A stretch of 64,000 bases of DNA, from NCBI GenBank assembly GCA_050260375.1, contig JBLNCA010000037.1, positions 248,001-312,000 of the forward strand, given 5' to 3'. Every line of letters starts with the position of its first letter. The stretch's first letter is position 1. A model generated the notes under the pieces. It saw only the letters and a list, made by a program, of their open reading frames with translations. It had not been told where the DNA came from and ran no database searches. Source of the DNA: DTFZ01 sp050260375 (lineage in GTDB: Bacteria > Bacillota > Clostridia > Christensenellales > SZUA-584). Position numbers and translations under genes: made by a program. This document shows, in pieces, positions 17,554-27,064 of this stretch.

Positions 17554-20500
17554 ATGAAGTACAGTAATTACATTGAATTGTCTGCAAACTACGAGTCTGT
17601 TGTTGATTTGGATGCAGAAAAACGCAACCCGAATCTGTGGCAAGAGTACATAGTCCACGATGATATGAAAAATGCTATCGACGCAATTTGTCAAACTATG
17701 TTATGGGAGGATAATGACAAGCGTCGTTCCTTTTGGATTCATGGAGCGTACGGTACAGGCAAGAGCTATGCAGCTATAGTGCTCAAGCATCTTTTTGAGG
17801 ATAGTATTACTAATATCGAACCCTTTTTGAGTCGCCCTTCTCTTGCTGAATACAAAAAGCGTTTTTTAAAGATTCGCGAGAAAGGTGAATTTCTGGTCGT
17901 TTGGAAAAGCGGAGCAACTGACATCAAAAGCGGCACTCATCTTATGATGGAGATGGAGGTTAAGATAAAGGAAAAACTTAAAGAAAAGTTTGGCGAAAAG
18001 GCATATTATGGAACAAGCTCGCTTATAAACGCAGCAAAGGATGCCATTAACGACAAGAGTATCAACTGGACATATCTATTTACGGATATTCAATACGGCC
18101 TTTCTGACCAATATTCCGATTTTGATGAGTTCCAACAAGCGGTTTTGGACGGTGATTCTGATGCTATCCATCTTGTCAAGCGCATCTGTGACGATAATAA
18201 GCGCACCATGTTCACAGGTGTTGTAGATAGGTTTGAAGAATGGATAAAAGACATCATTGCCGGCAATAAACTTTCTGATACAGGTATCGTATTCATATGG
18301 GATGAATTTACCGGATTTTTAAGGGATTGCGGAGATGACAATGTACTGCAACGGCTTTCCGAATTGTGCAAATCTGTGGATAAAGATGGCAAGGCGAAAC
18401 CTAATGCACCGTTCTTTATGTGTCTTATAGTTCACCGTGACCCTACTTGGGTATCAGAACTTGGTGACGAAACCTATGAGAGAATCTTGCATCGCTACCA
18501 TGAATTAAAATTCCATATTACCGAGAGCGCTGCATACGATTTAATTGGCGATTCGATTATTCCTCGTCCAGGCATGGAAACCCAATGGGAAGAAGTAAAA
18601 AAGGATTTGATGAAATCCATTGAAAATTATAAGATTGAGTTTGATAATCTTGATCAGAGTATAAATATCAATGAGCGGCTTGCGAAACTATGTCCAATTC
18701 ACCCTATGACACTTGCAATGCTTGCCACCGTAGCAGAACACTTTGGTGCTTCCCAGAGAACATTATTTCGGTTTATGAAAGACGAGGCAAAATCCTCAAA
18801 AGGCGTTGGATTTATCCACTATATAGAAAATAATGAACCAAATAAATGGCAATGGTTAACTGTTGATTATCTTTGGGATTATTTCTTTACTATAGAGTCC
18901 GACTCACGCGATAAAGATGTAAAGACATTTACCCCAGAAACATTAAAAGCTATACATCATTTTCAGAATAAGGCTGATTCGATTTCTGATGAATATGCGC
19001 TCCATGTCTTTAAGGCAGCATTGCTTTTAATTGCCGTAATGAGCGGTAGCAATATTAGTAATTTATATAGCAAACAAAATCGCCCGAGCAGAAAAATCGG
19101 TGCAACAAGAAATACTCTTTATAAGTGTTTTCGTGGCCAATTAGACCAGGCGACTATTGATGAATATCTTACTTCTTTTAAGGAAATCGGATTGCTTAGT
19201 ATTGGAGAAATGCTTAACGGCGACGCTCGCTTAGAATTGCCCTATACAGGGAGCACAGACACATTCGATGTTAGGCTCGAGATGACCAAGAAAAAATATA
19301 CGCGATATGCACTCTTCGCTACGAAGGGAATCTTTTCAAAAATAATAGAAAATGGAATGTGGGATCCTACAAGAGCTACTGCAGGGCGTGTGTACATCGC
19401 GGCTTGTTCGTCGGAAACCAATTCTCTATCTGCGCGTCTTGGGGAAGTTAAAAAGGAACTTCAAAACCACCCATATAAAATTGGTATACTTGTTGTTACT
19501 GTTTCCGAAGCGAGGGAGTATACCAGCTTTCAAGCAAAGATAAAGCAATTATCTTTGGAAGACGATAGCAAGCGTCTTGTTATCGCAATGCTTCGTGAGC
19601 CATGCACAGCAGATTTGCTGGATCGTTGGCATAAAGCTATTACGCATAAAGAACTCTGCGCGGAAGAAGGCAAGTCAGGTGATGCAAGCAAATATGAAAC
19701 AGAGGCGAACATGATTGTTGCCACATGGGCAGGTCCCGCATTAGATTCTCAGATCTATGCTTGCTATGGTGATATTCAATTCACAGGGGTTTATGGGAAG
19801 AGCGATTTGATGAAGCGGATAGAAAAAGATGTGATTTATACAGTTTTTCCGGCTGCTCCTGAGCGTCTTGTGACGGTTAACACAGCATATAGAAAGTGTA
19901 CTGATAAAGTTGTCTTGGCTGGTCTGACTAAGGAAGTGACCAATGCGCAGGTTAATAATATTGTAAATGCTTTAAAGGCTATTGGAGCATGGGAAATTAA
20001 TGACTTGGGTGGCCTGATAAGCCTGAGCGGTACAAACGCAGAGGTTATTTCTACCCTCGCTTCATATTTTCAGCAGGAATTTTCTCAAGGCGCGAAAATC
20101 TCGCTTGATTTACTTTGGGCGAAGTTACAGCAACCACCCTTCGGATATTACAACTCGATGACTGTTGGGTGCTTTATTGGACTTGTCATGCGTTCCCTCG
20201 TTAATGGCTCATTTAACTGGTTTGATGGCGTAAACACCCTGCCGCCAACAGCGGGTAATCTGGCGAGTATGGTCAGTAAGATGCTTGACGGAAAAACCAT
20301 TAATCATAACCTCTCATCTGGCTCTGCTATTTGGCAAAAATTCAAGCAATATATTCAAAAATTATTTGGCCTTTCAGCTCAGGAGGTTGTTAGCGATGCA
20401 GAGGCACGAAAATTTATTAAGCAGACAATTACTAGAACTGGCGTTCCGTTTTGGGCAATAAAATATTTGCCTAGTGATAAATTTGGTGGCGATGAGTTTA

Positions 20501-21789
20501 AGTCGATAGTTATTCGAATAACAGATTTACTGTGCAGCTTCATCTATGAAACTACTGATGATCAAGAAACTGTGATGGCAGAAGTGCTTACACAGTTCAA
20601 TGGTCGTGGACAACTTCGGCAAGCGATGACATCAATCCTTGCTGACAAAACGGTAATGCTTTCAGCGTTTAAGCAATTTATGTTTTTAAAGGTTAAGGAA
20701 ATAGAAAATTTAAGCAAAAGCCTTGACTTGACCGATAAAGACATTTTTGATGCGCTTCGAATCTATCTACAGGATTCGATATCAGCCTGGCGCGAAGAAC
20801 AAGTGGCAGAAAAACTTACAGAATTAGCGCAAGAATTCAAAGTGATTGATACCATTAAATCCGAAATTGGCGCGAACGTAAAAACCTATCGCGCCGTACA
20901 AAATGCTTTAAATAATGTCTTTGAACATATGAAGGTACCTGGAACAGTCATAGAGACATTATCCGTTAGCTGGATTCCGGCATTAAAACTTTTACGAGAG
21001 ATTTCAAAAGTACCATGGACTGAGCTTCCTAACAAAAAAGTTGTAGTTGCAACTCTAGAAGGAAGCGCAAAAATCGCATGGGAAAATCTCTCTCAGCCCA
21101 AGCAGCTTCTAGAAGCAGTCTTCAATGCTCGCCGCATTATAGTTACTGATGATGAGCTGGAAGAGGTATATACTGCTCTAAAACAGCAGACATATGAAAC
21201 GCCGATAAATGTTTTTGATACTAGGTTGAATGCATTGTTGGATAATGTTCAGTACACCCGTGACTCTGCAAAGGCTAAAGAACTATGGTATGATACCACG
21301 GGTACTAAAAGCGTACGTGATTGGTGTAATAACGCAAACATACCAATAGCGTGGTTGTTTGATGGAGCAAGCATTATGGCTATAAGGGCAATCAAGGCAC
21401 TACAAGATGGACAAGTAGTAGAAAAAGATGCTCTTGCAAAAGCTATAACTTTCTTAAATGGCAGTGAGCTTGCTGTGCTCAAGGACCCGGTGTACATAGC
21501 TGACCGATTCTTTGCTCATATCGGCGAAAATTATCGTCCAGCATTCAATACTGACAGAAGGATTCTACTTGACAGGCTCAAGACTAATTCGAAGTTGACT
21601 TCAGACGTTTATACATGGGAAAACAAAATTCCCGAGATACGTGCTGTTCTTGACTCCTATTTGCAGAAAAAATATATTGATGAAGCCAAGAAGCGTATAG
21701 GGTCAAAGATGTCTGAGAAGGAACTAAAAGATATCGTACTTAAGCTTCTTGATGAGAATCCTGAACTATACAGCTATTTCCTAAATTAG
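17554..21789 (+). CDS. brxC: BREX BrxC/PglY-type ATPase
   Basis: I start at MKYSNYIEL (17554), after AGGAGATAGAGGT; the frame is open 138 bases upstream inside brxP. The 1411-residue protein has a Walker A near the N-terminus (GAYGTGKS, residues 64-71) and a Walker B (GIVFIWDEFTGFL, about residue 245), followed by long helical regions. Size and position fit BrxC, the large P-loop protein found in all BREX types and thought to organise the complex on DNA. It lies thirteen bases before pglZ. Confidence 0.9.
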   Translation: MKYSNYIELSANYESVVDLDAEKRNPNLWQEYIVHDDMKNAIDAICQTMLWEDNDKRRSFWIHGAYGTGKSYAAIVLKHLFEDSITNIEPFLSRPSLAEYKKRFLKIREKGEFLVVWKSGATDIKSGTHLMMEMEVKIKEKLKEKFGEKAYYGTSSLINAAKDAINDKSINWTYLFTDIQYGLSDQYSDFDEFQQAVLDGDSDAIHLVKRICDDNKRTMFTGVVDRFEEWIKDIIAGNKLSDTGIVFIWDEFTGFLRDCGDDNVLQRLSELCKSVDKDGKAKPNAPFFMCLIVHRDPTWVSELGDETYERILHRYHELKFHITESAAYDLIGDSIIPRPGMETQWEEVKKDLMKSIENYKIEFDNLDQSININERLAKLCPIHPMTLAMLATVAEHFGASQRTLFRFMKDEAKSSKGVGFIHYIENNEPNKWQWLTVDYLWDYFFTIESDSRDKDVKTFTPETLKAIHHFQNKADSISDEYALHVFKAALLLIAVMSGSNISNLYSKQNRPSRKIGATRNTLYKCFRGQLDQATIDEYLTSFKEIGLLSIGEMLNGDARLELPYTGSTDTFDVRLEMTKKKYTRYALFATKGIFSKIIENGMWDPTRATAGRVYIAACSSETNSLSARLGEVKKELQNHPYKIGILVVTVSEAREYTSFQAKIKQLSLEDDSKRLVIAMLREPCTADLLDRWHKAITHKELCAEEGKSGDASKYETEANMIVATWAGPALDSQIYACYGDIQFTGVYGKSDLMKRIEKDVIYTVFPAAPERLVTVNTAYRKCTDKVVLAGLTKEVTNAQVNNIVNALKAIGAWEINDLGGLISLSGTNAEVISTLASYFQQEFSQGAKISLDLLWAKLQQPPFGYYNSMTVGCFIGLVMRSLVNGSFNWFDGVNTLPPTAGNLASMVSKMLDGKTINHNLSSGSAIWQKFKQYIQKLFGLSAQEVVSDAEARKFIKQTITRTGVPFWAIKYLPSDKFGGDEFKSIVIRITDLLCSFIYETTDDQETVMAEVLTQFNGRGQLRQAMTSILADKTVMLSAFKQFMFLKVKEIENLSKSLDLTDKDIFDALRIYLQDSISAWREEQVAEKLTELAQEFKVIDTIKSEIGANVKTYRAVQNALNNVFEHMKVPGTVIETLSVSWIPALKLLREISKVPWTELPNKKVVVATLEGSAKIAWENLSQPKQLLEAVFNARRIIVTDDELEEVYTALKQQTYETPINVFDTRLNALLDNVQYTRDSAKAKELWYDTTGTKSVRDWCNNANIPIAWLFDGASIMAIRAIKALQDGQVVEKDALAKAITFLNGSELAVLKDPVYIADRFFAHIGENYRPAFNTDRRILLDRLKTNSKLTSDVYTWENKIPEIRAVLDSYLQKKYIDEAKKRIGSKMSEKELKDIVLKLLDENPELYSYFLN

Positions 21790-21801
21790 GAGGGCGTTGC
21801 G

Positions 21802-23919
21802 ATGAATATTGCTGAAATTATCTTTAAGGTGTCCAATGAGCGTCAAACACCTGGTAGATTTCCGACGCGATTAATATTTGCCCACAACTTCACCGACTAT
21901 CTATCCTTGGTCGGTGAGCTTAAGGCTGTATGCGATGAGGTAATTGACCTATCTGCTTTTACTAAAGGAGATGTTCTACCCCGCTTTAAGGATTTCAAAA
22001 ACGAGTTAGCCAAGCATTCGGGAAAGCAATTACTTCTGCTCTCAGTTGGAGAATATCTTCGCATTTGTATAAAGCGTGAACGTGATAAGGCAACCGCTAA
22101 TTTCCCTGGTATATGGGAGCAACTGCAGCCAGAAAGTTCTACAACAAAGTATATAATCCCGATATTTGGAGGCAGAGAAATATTTGATTCCATAATGCCA
22201 ATTCAAGATGAGCGGCAGCAACAATTCATTTGGGAGGTAAATGAGTCTTCAAGCGAATCTGAGTACAGCATTACTATCTATTCCCCTGATTTCAAGGAGG
22301 CAATTGCTGCAGATGCCATGAATTTGCAAGAATGGTTTCTGAAGTGGACATCATTATTTGGTGACAAAAACCGAAAAAGCTTTTCACTCCTAACTAAATT
22401 GTACCGATATGCGGAACCTGTATACGGCGGAGTTCGCTTGAACATCGTTGATGAACCATTTGCCTATGTTGCTTCTCTTGTTACCGATGGCGAGAAGCTT
22501 AATAAGAATGATGGCAACGAAAAATTTTGGAAATTCATTGCTCAAAACGTGAAACGGGATAAACCGTTTGCAGAAACCATTAAGTATTTACTTAATTTCG
22601 ACCTCAATATTGACCCCATTAGTGCATTAGCACGCTTTAACGAACTCTCGGATGATGAATTGAACTTGTTGCGCATATGGTACAAACTATACCCGTCAGA
22701 CGACTACTACACATTTGCTATCAACAGGGCAGCAACAGCGAGAGAGATACCCGTTTCGCTTAGAGACTCCATTTTCGAATTACCTAAATTGTCGGACTCT
22801 TTCATCCGCCAAAGGACTGCTGCATTGAGGGTTCTAGACTTATCTTATAGTGAAAAATATTTTACAAGACTCGACAAAATCCCCGACCCTGAATCCAGGT
22901 TGATGATGCTGACATACAGGACACTTGCGGAACGCGCATATGCTGTGAAAACAATAAGCGGTCTTTTGCGTAGCGGCGCTGATGTCAACGCTCTTGTTGA
23001 GCAACTCAAATTCGATTACCCTGATTTGGCCGAATATTTAAATCCTGATGCTACTAACTCAATATCAGGAGAAGTAAAACAGTATTTCAATTGGTATCGT
23101 CGTAGTAAATTGATAAATAGGCCTAACACAGATATACCTTGTAGTATTGATTTTGATGGTATTGATAGCAGAAATAAAGTAATTCAACAAAATAGCAGCA
23201 ACGATAGTCTTCAGTTTTGGATCGACGGATTAGGTGCAGAATGGATTCCCGTATTATTAAGAAGACTAAATTCTCTTGGCATTGAGGTTACCGTGAAGGC
23301 ACTAATTACAAAGGCGCTTTTACCTACGGAAACTGAATTCAACCATAAATGGACGGCTACAGATGTTAAATGGGATCGGCTCGACAAACTCTCTCATAAT
23401 GGCATGCCAGATGATAAGGATTATTTCCTGTGCATTGCCCGTCAATTGGAGATTATGAAAGAGATTGTTGAACATGTTTCAGAAATGCTGTTAAAAACAA
23501 ATAGGGTTATTGTAACTGGAGATCACGGTAGTAGCCGGCTTGCGGCTTTGCTCTTTCATGATGCGGAGAATTTTGCTATTGAGCCTCCTAAGAACGCAAT
23601 CGTACGCTCTTTTGGAAGGTTTGTTGAGTTACAAGATGACAGTTATATAACATTAACAACTTCAATGGAGCGTACAGAAATTGACGGAAAACACTATATC
23701 GTTATGAAAACCCATGAGCACTTTAAACAATCAGGCAATGCGGCAGGCGGAAATACCGACGAGAAGGCTGTTGCTGGGGAAATACACGGTGGTATGACAC
23801 CTGAGGAATATCTTGTGCCTGTAATAATCGTAACTCGCAAAATTCCACTATCTCCCAAAGAAACAACAAAAAAACCAAAGGGAATAACGATTAATGATGA
23901 TATACTGGGGTTGCCATAA
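21802..23919 (+). CDS. pglZ: BREX PglZ phosphatase-domain protein
   Basis: The 705-residue protein has the C-terminal PglZ domain of alkaline phosphatase fold. WIDGLGAEW (about residue 473) holds the first metal-binding aspartate, TGDHGSSRLAAL (about 574) the second site, and EIHGGMTPEEYLVPVI (about 660) the closing histidine. PglZ is present in every BREX type, and in studied members it is a metal-dependent nuclease or phosphatase. The long N-terminal region (1-450) is specific to this type. It starts at ATG 21802 after AGGAGGGC, and its stop overlaps the next start by one base (TAATG). Confidence 0.92.
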   Translation: MNIAEIIFKVSNERQTPGRFPTRLIFAHNFTDYLSLVGELKAVCDEVIDLSAFTKGDVLPRFKDFKNELAKHSGKQLLLLSVGEYLRICIKRERDKATANFPGIWEQLQPESSTTKYIIPIFGGREIFDSIMPIQDERQQQFIWEVNESSSESEYSITIYSPDFKEAIAADAMNLQEWFLKWTSLFGDKNRKSFSLLTKLYRYAEPVYGGVRLNIVDEPFAYVASLVTDGEKLNKNDGNEKFWKFIAQNVKRDKPFAETIKYLLNFDLNIDPISALARFNELSDDELNLLRIWYKLYPSDDYYTFAINRAATAREIPVSLRDSIFELPKLSDSFIRQRTAALRVLDLSYSEKYFTRLDKIPDPESRLMMLTYRTLAERAYAVKTISGLLRSGADVNALVEQLKFDYPDLAEYLNPDATNSISGEVKQYFNWYRRSKLINRPNTDIPCSIDFDGIDSRNKVIQQNSSNDSLQFWIDGLGAEWIPVLLRRLNSLGIEVTVKALITKALLPTETEFNHKWTATDVKWDRLDKLSHNGMPDDKDYFLCIARQLEIMKEIVEHVSEMLLKTNRVIVTGDHGSSRLAALLFHDAENFAIEPPKNAIVRSFGRFVELQDDSYITLTTSMERTEIDGKHYIVMKTHEHFKQSGNAAGGNTDEKAVAGEIHGGMTPEEYLVPVIIVTRKIPLSPKETTKKPKGITINDDILGLP

Positions 23920-24119
23920 TGAGAGGGAAAAAGATATGCACTGAGTGCAATAAAATTTTGAATAAGGATGAAGTAGCGCTTACACAGAAAATGCTCGGAA
24001 AAGATATAAACGAGTTATACTGTATTGACTGCCTCGCAGAATATATTGATTGTGATCGCAGTGATTTGGAAATAAAAATTGAAGAATTCAAGGAACAAGG
24101 TTGTGCTTTGTTTCTTTAG
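23919..24119 (+). CDS. 66-residue zinc-ribbon protein inside the BREX operon
   Basis: The reading frame MRGKKICTECNKILNKDE, then ELYCIDCLAEYIDCD, has two CxxC pairs typical of a zinc ribbon and an acidic C-terminal helix. The start overlaps the pglZ stop (TAATG), and the stop is followed by the AGGAGG of brxL, so all three genes are coupled. I know no name for it. Small size and cysteines suggest an adaptor or metal-binding subunit for PglZ or BrxL. Confidence 0.75.
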   Translation: MRGKKICTECNKILNKDEVALTQKMLGKDINELYCIDCLAEYIDCDRSDLEIKIEEFKEQGCALFL

Positions 24120-24130
24120 GAGGATAGCCA

Positions 24131-25564
24131 ATGGACAAGATTAAAGAAGTTTTCGCGGAGATGGTAGTACTTAAGAATCCTGAACGAACTAAGTTTTTTG
24201 CAGATCTTAGTCTACCGTCTTATATGAGAGACTGGCTTGTAATGAAATTTTCTGATGAAAACGGGAACATTGACTACAACGGTGTAGCTCGATACATAAA
24301 GAAATATATCCCTAACCGTGAGGATTACGAGCAATTCAAATTCCAGATGGTCAACGGGGAGAGCATCCGTTTTCTTGCCAGAATTCGAGTTGGGGTTGAT
24401 GTCAAAACGGGAAAGACATTATTTGAATTACCAGACTTCGGTGGCACAAAGTCTGGCGCTGGTGGTGAAGTTGCCAACGACGTAGTCAGCAGATGGCAGG
24501 AGACATTGCTTCGTGAAAGCGAGAACTGGGGAATCATTGACCTTGTGTGGGAACAGGACTTCTCTAAAAAACCTCCACGTGGATATGTCAAGTTGATTGG
24601 TTACCAGCCGTTTTGCCCATATAGTGTGGACTTGGAATTTTACCGAGAAGCCCGTAACAATTTCACAACCGAAGAGTGGCTTGATTTGCTTATCTCTGCC
24701 GTAGACTACAACCCAGGCGGATATGATTCTGAGGAAGAAAAAATGTATTTTATCCGTCGCTTGTTACCTTTTGTTGAACGGCGAGTAAACTTGATTGAGC
24801 TTGCACCTCGTGGTACAGGTAAAAGCTATGTATATGAAAAAATCAGCAAACGCGGCTGGGTTGTTTCGGGTGGCACGGTATCAAGAGCTACCCTATTCTA
24901 CGATAACAACTTGAAAACTGGAGGACTTGTTACACGTTTCGACTATGTTGCATTTGATGAAATACAGAACATGAAATTTCTTGAACCTGCACAGATACAA
25001 GCCGCTCTTACTACCTATATGCAAGACGGTATCGTTAAGGGGTTTGATTCTGAAATTCCTGCTAGTTCAGGGATTGTTGTTTTAGGGAATATAGAAGCGG
25101 AGAAATTTAACACACATGTTAATATGGTTGATGCAATAAACCCGATTTTCCGCAAAGCTGAAACACTTGATAGAATCCATGGATTCATTCCGGGATGGAA
25201 GATACCAAAATTTCATCAAAACTTAGTTGCTAAGGGTTGGGCTTTAAATACTGAATATTTTGCAGAAGTCCTACATTCACTACGTGATGAATTGCATTAT
25301 TCAACTTTAGTGGATTCATGCATTGTAGTGCCACCAAAAGCATATAAGCGTGACCTTGATGCAATAACACGTCTTTGCACTGGATTTGTAAAGCTGTTAT
25401 TTCCGCATGCAAAAACGAAGAATGATATTCCGCAGGATGAATTTGTTAAATATTGTCTTGAACCAGCTAAAGAAATGCGACAGGTGATAAGGAATCAATT
25501 GCATGTGATTGCTCCGAAAGAATACATTAACCCTGACGTGCCAGATATTCAATACAAAGAATAG
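24131..25564 (+). CDS. brxL: BREX BrxL AAA+ ATPase, short form
   Basis: BrxL proteins of type 1 BREX are about 700 residues with an N-terminal DNA-binding part, an AAA+ core and a C-terminal Lon-like domain. This 477-residue protein has the first two: the N-terminus (LPSYMRDWLVMKFSDENGNI), Walker A (APRGTGKSYVY, about 225) and Walker B (FDYVAFDEIQNM, about 270), with a sensor region (GIVVLGNIEAE). It ends naturally at PDVPDIQYKE with a tandem gene start shortly after. The Lon-like domain appears to be missing, with no downstream frame carrying it. It should act as the DNA-translocating motor of the BREX complex. Confidence 0.85.
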   Translation: MDKIKEVFAEMVVLKNPERTKFFADLSLPSYMRDWLVMKFSDENGNIDYNGVARYIKKYIPNREDYEQFKFQMVNGESIRFLARIRVGVDVKTGKTLFELPDFGGTKSGAGGEVANDVVSRWQETLLRESENWGIIDLVWEQDFSKKPPRGYVKLIGYQPFCPYSVDLEFYREARNNFTTEEWLDLLISAVDYNPGGYDSEEEKMYFIRRLLPFVERRVNLIELAPRGTGKSYVYEKISKRGWVVSGGTVSRATLFYDNNLKTGGLVTRFDYVAFDEIQNMKFLEPAQIQAALTTYMQDGIVKGFDSEIPASSGIVVLGNIEAEKFNTHVNMVDAINPIFRKAETLDRIHGFIPGWKIPKFHQNLVAKGWALNTEYFAEVLHSLRDELHYSTLVDSCIVVPPKAYKRDLDAITRLCTGFVKLLFPHAKTKNDIPQDEFVKYCLEPAKEMRQVIRNQLHVIAPKEYINPDVPDIQYKE

Positions 25565-25585
25565 AAGAAAAGGAGGGGTATCGTA

Positions 25586-26722
25586 TTGATTTATGCAGAT
25601 AATGCTGCCACAACTAAACTTGATAATGAAGCCTTTGAAGCAATGATTCCGTGGCTGCGAGATAACTATGGTAATCCATCTGCCCCATATTCATTTTCGC
25701 GTGCTGAACGGAAAGCAATTGCAGAGGCACGTGAAATTATCGCAGATTGTATTAATGCTAAACCAGATGAAATATTTTTCACATCCGGCGGCACCGAGAG
25801 TAATAACTGGTCTATAAAAGGTATCACACAATATTATAACCTAAATGGTGCCTTTAACGCTCGGCGAACAATTATTACTTCACCTATTGAACATCATGCA
25901 GTATTGAATTCTTGCAACACATTGGAGCGTAATGGCTACCCTGTCCTTTATTTGCCCGTTAAACAAGATGGATTGATTGATTCTAATGTTCTTAAAGATT
26001 ACATAACAGATACTTCGATAGTTGTGTCTGTTATGCTTGCTAACAATGAAATTGGAACAATACAGCCAATAAAAAAGATAGCTGAAATCGCACACCAGCA
26101 TGGGGCACACATGCACACTGATGCAGTACAAGCAGTTGGACATATTCCAGTAAATGTACAAGACCTATGTGTTGATTTACTTTCTGCATCTGCTCATAAG
26201 TTTCACGGCCCAAAAGGTGTGGGTTTTTTATACATACGTAAAGGAACTAATATTTTACCGTATATCGATGGCGGTGCTCAAGAAAAAAGACTCCGTGCTG
26301 GAACAGAAAATGTGGCAGGTATTGTCGGAATGGCTGTTGCACTAAAGAATTGTGTTAGCCAAATGCAAAAAGAAGCTGAACGATTAAAGATAATAACTGA
26401 ACGATTTTACAGTGAGCTTGATAAATTTGGGATAGATTATGTTATTAACGGGGATAAAAGCAAAAGGCTTCCAGGCAATATTAATATTTCAATAAAACAT
26501 TCTAATGGAGAAATGCTGCTTCATCGCCTTGATCTGAAAGGTATATATATATCCACCGGAGCAGCTTGTGATTCTAAAGAAACAAAACTTTCACATGTCA
26601 TTGAAGCAATTCGGGTTCCAAAAGAGTACGCTGAAGGAACACTTCGAATCTCTTTTGGAAGGGAAAATACTGTTGATGACAGTGTTACTATTGCTGCTGC
26701 AATCTCTGCCATTGTTCGTTAA
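25586..26722 (+). CDS. cysteine desulfurase (IscS/DndA-like) of the BREX locus
   Basis: This fold-type I PLP enzyme of 378 residues has the N-terminus IYADNAATTKLD, TGGTESNN-like FTSGGTESNNWS, the PLP lysine in SASAHKFHG (K205), and the catalytic cysteine in GAACDSKETKL (C328). It removes sulfur from cysteine as a persulfide. It starts at TTG 25586 after AAGGAGGGG, 21 bases behind brxL. Placement at the end of a brxP operon, as dndA stands beside dndC, suggests that it feeds BrxP. A housekeeping Fe-S role is possible but would not explain the location. Confidence 0.9.
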   Translation: MIYADNAATTKLDNEAFEAMIPWLRDNYGNPSAPYSFSRAERKAIAEAREIIADCINAKPDEIFFTSGGTESNNWSIKGITQYYNLNGAFNARRTIITSPIEHHAVLNSCNTLERNGYPVLYLPVKQDGLIDSNVLKDYITDTSIVVSVMLANNEIGTIQPIKKIAEIAHQHGAHMHTDAVQAVGHIPVNVQDLCVDLLSASAHKFHGPKGVGFLYIRKGTNILPYIDGGAQEKRLRAGTENVAGIVGMAVALKNCVSQMQKEAERLKIITERFYSELDKFGIDYVINGDKSKRLPGNINISIKHSNGEMLLHRLDLKGIYISTGAACDSKETKLSHVIEAIRVPKEYAEGTLRISFGRENTVDDSVTIAAAISAIVR

Positions 26723-26739
26723 CGATTCCAATGCTATCG

Positions 26740-27027
26740 CTCTAGTAGAGGTACCGGGTTATAAACCATATGTTGACTTATTCCCGCGAACGGACAAAAG
26801 CTGTTGAACTGTTCCCGCGAACAGATAGTACCCATCAAATCCAGTATCGACCTATTTCCGCGAACGAGCAAAACGAAAAATACAGACCAGACATCGAGGT
26901 GAGCCTATCGTTCCACGTTGAGACGGCTGTACTTTTGTCCAAACAGCGGCCAAAGGACAGAATCCAGGTTGAATTAGATACGAAAGAGATGGATATCACC
27001 TCTGACGAGACGAAAGCGAACTATTAA
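26740..27027 (+). pseudogene. broken 3' fragment of 23S rRNA uracil methyltransferase gene (rlmD/rumA-like)
   Basis: Reading across frames, the DNA gives VPGYKPYVDLFPRTD, then a repeat VELFPRTD, then a third degenerate copy, then FHVETAVLLSK and a tail (VELDTKEMDITSDETKANY) ending in TAA. This is the known C-terminal order of RlmD: a DLFPRT-type segment, HVETVVLL, then the lineage-specific extension. The 5' part of the gene is absent: the cysteine desulfurase stop lies just upstream. The fragment follows directly on the defence cargo, as expected for an attachment-site remnant of an element that inserts into the 3' end of rlmD. Confidence 0.72.
26781..26865 (+). repeat. three direct copies of TTCCCGCGAAC motif
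   Basis: Copies lie at 26781 (TTCCCGCGAAC), 26812 (TTCCCGCGAAC) and 26855 (TTTCCGCGAAC), each preceded by a GTTGA/TCGAC-type segment and followed by GNA. They correspond to the LFPRT-coding segment of the rlmD fragment. Spacing is 31 and 43 bases. Unequal spacing and their coding origin fit repeated insertion or excision scars, not a CRISPR. Confidence 0.75.
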
Positions 27028-27064
27028 GTTGTTGCTACAATGAGAATGGGAAAGATAAGCAATT

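Noticed and set aside
26781..26865. Three short repeats resembling a minimal CRISPR
   Set aside because: Unit is only 11 bases, spacers differ (20 and 32 bases between units), and the repeats code for the RlmD LFPRT segment. No cas gene is nearby.
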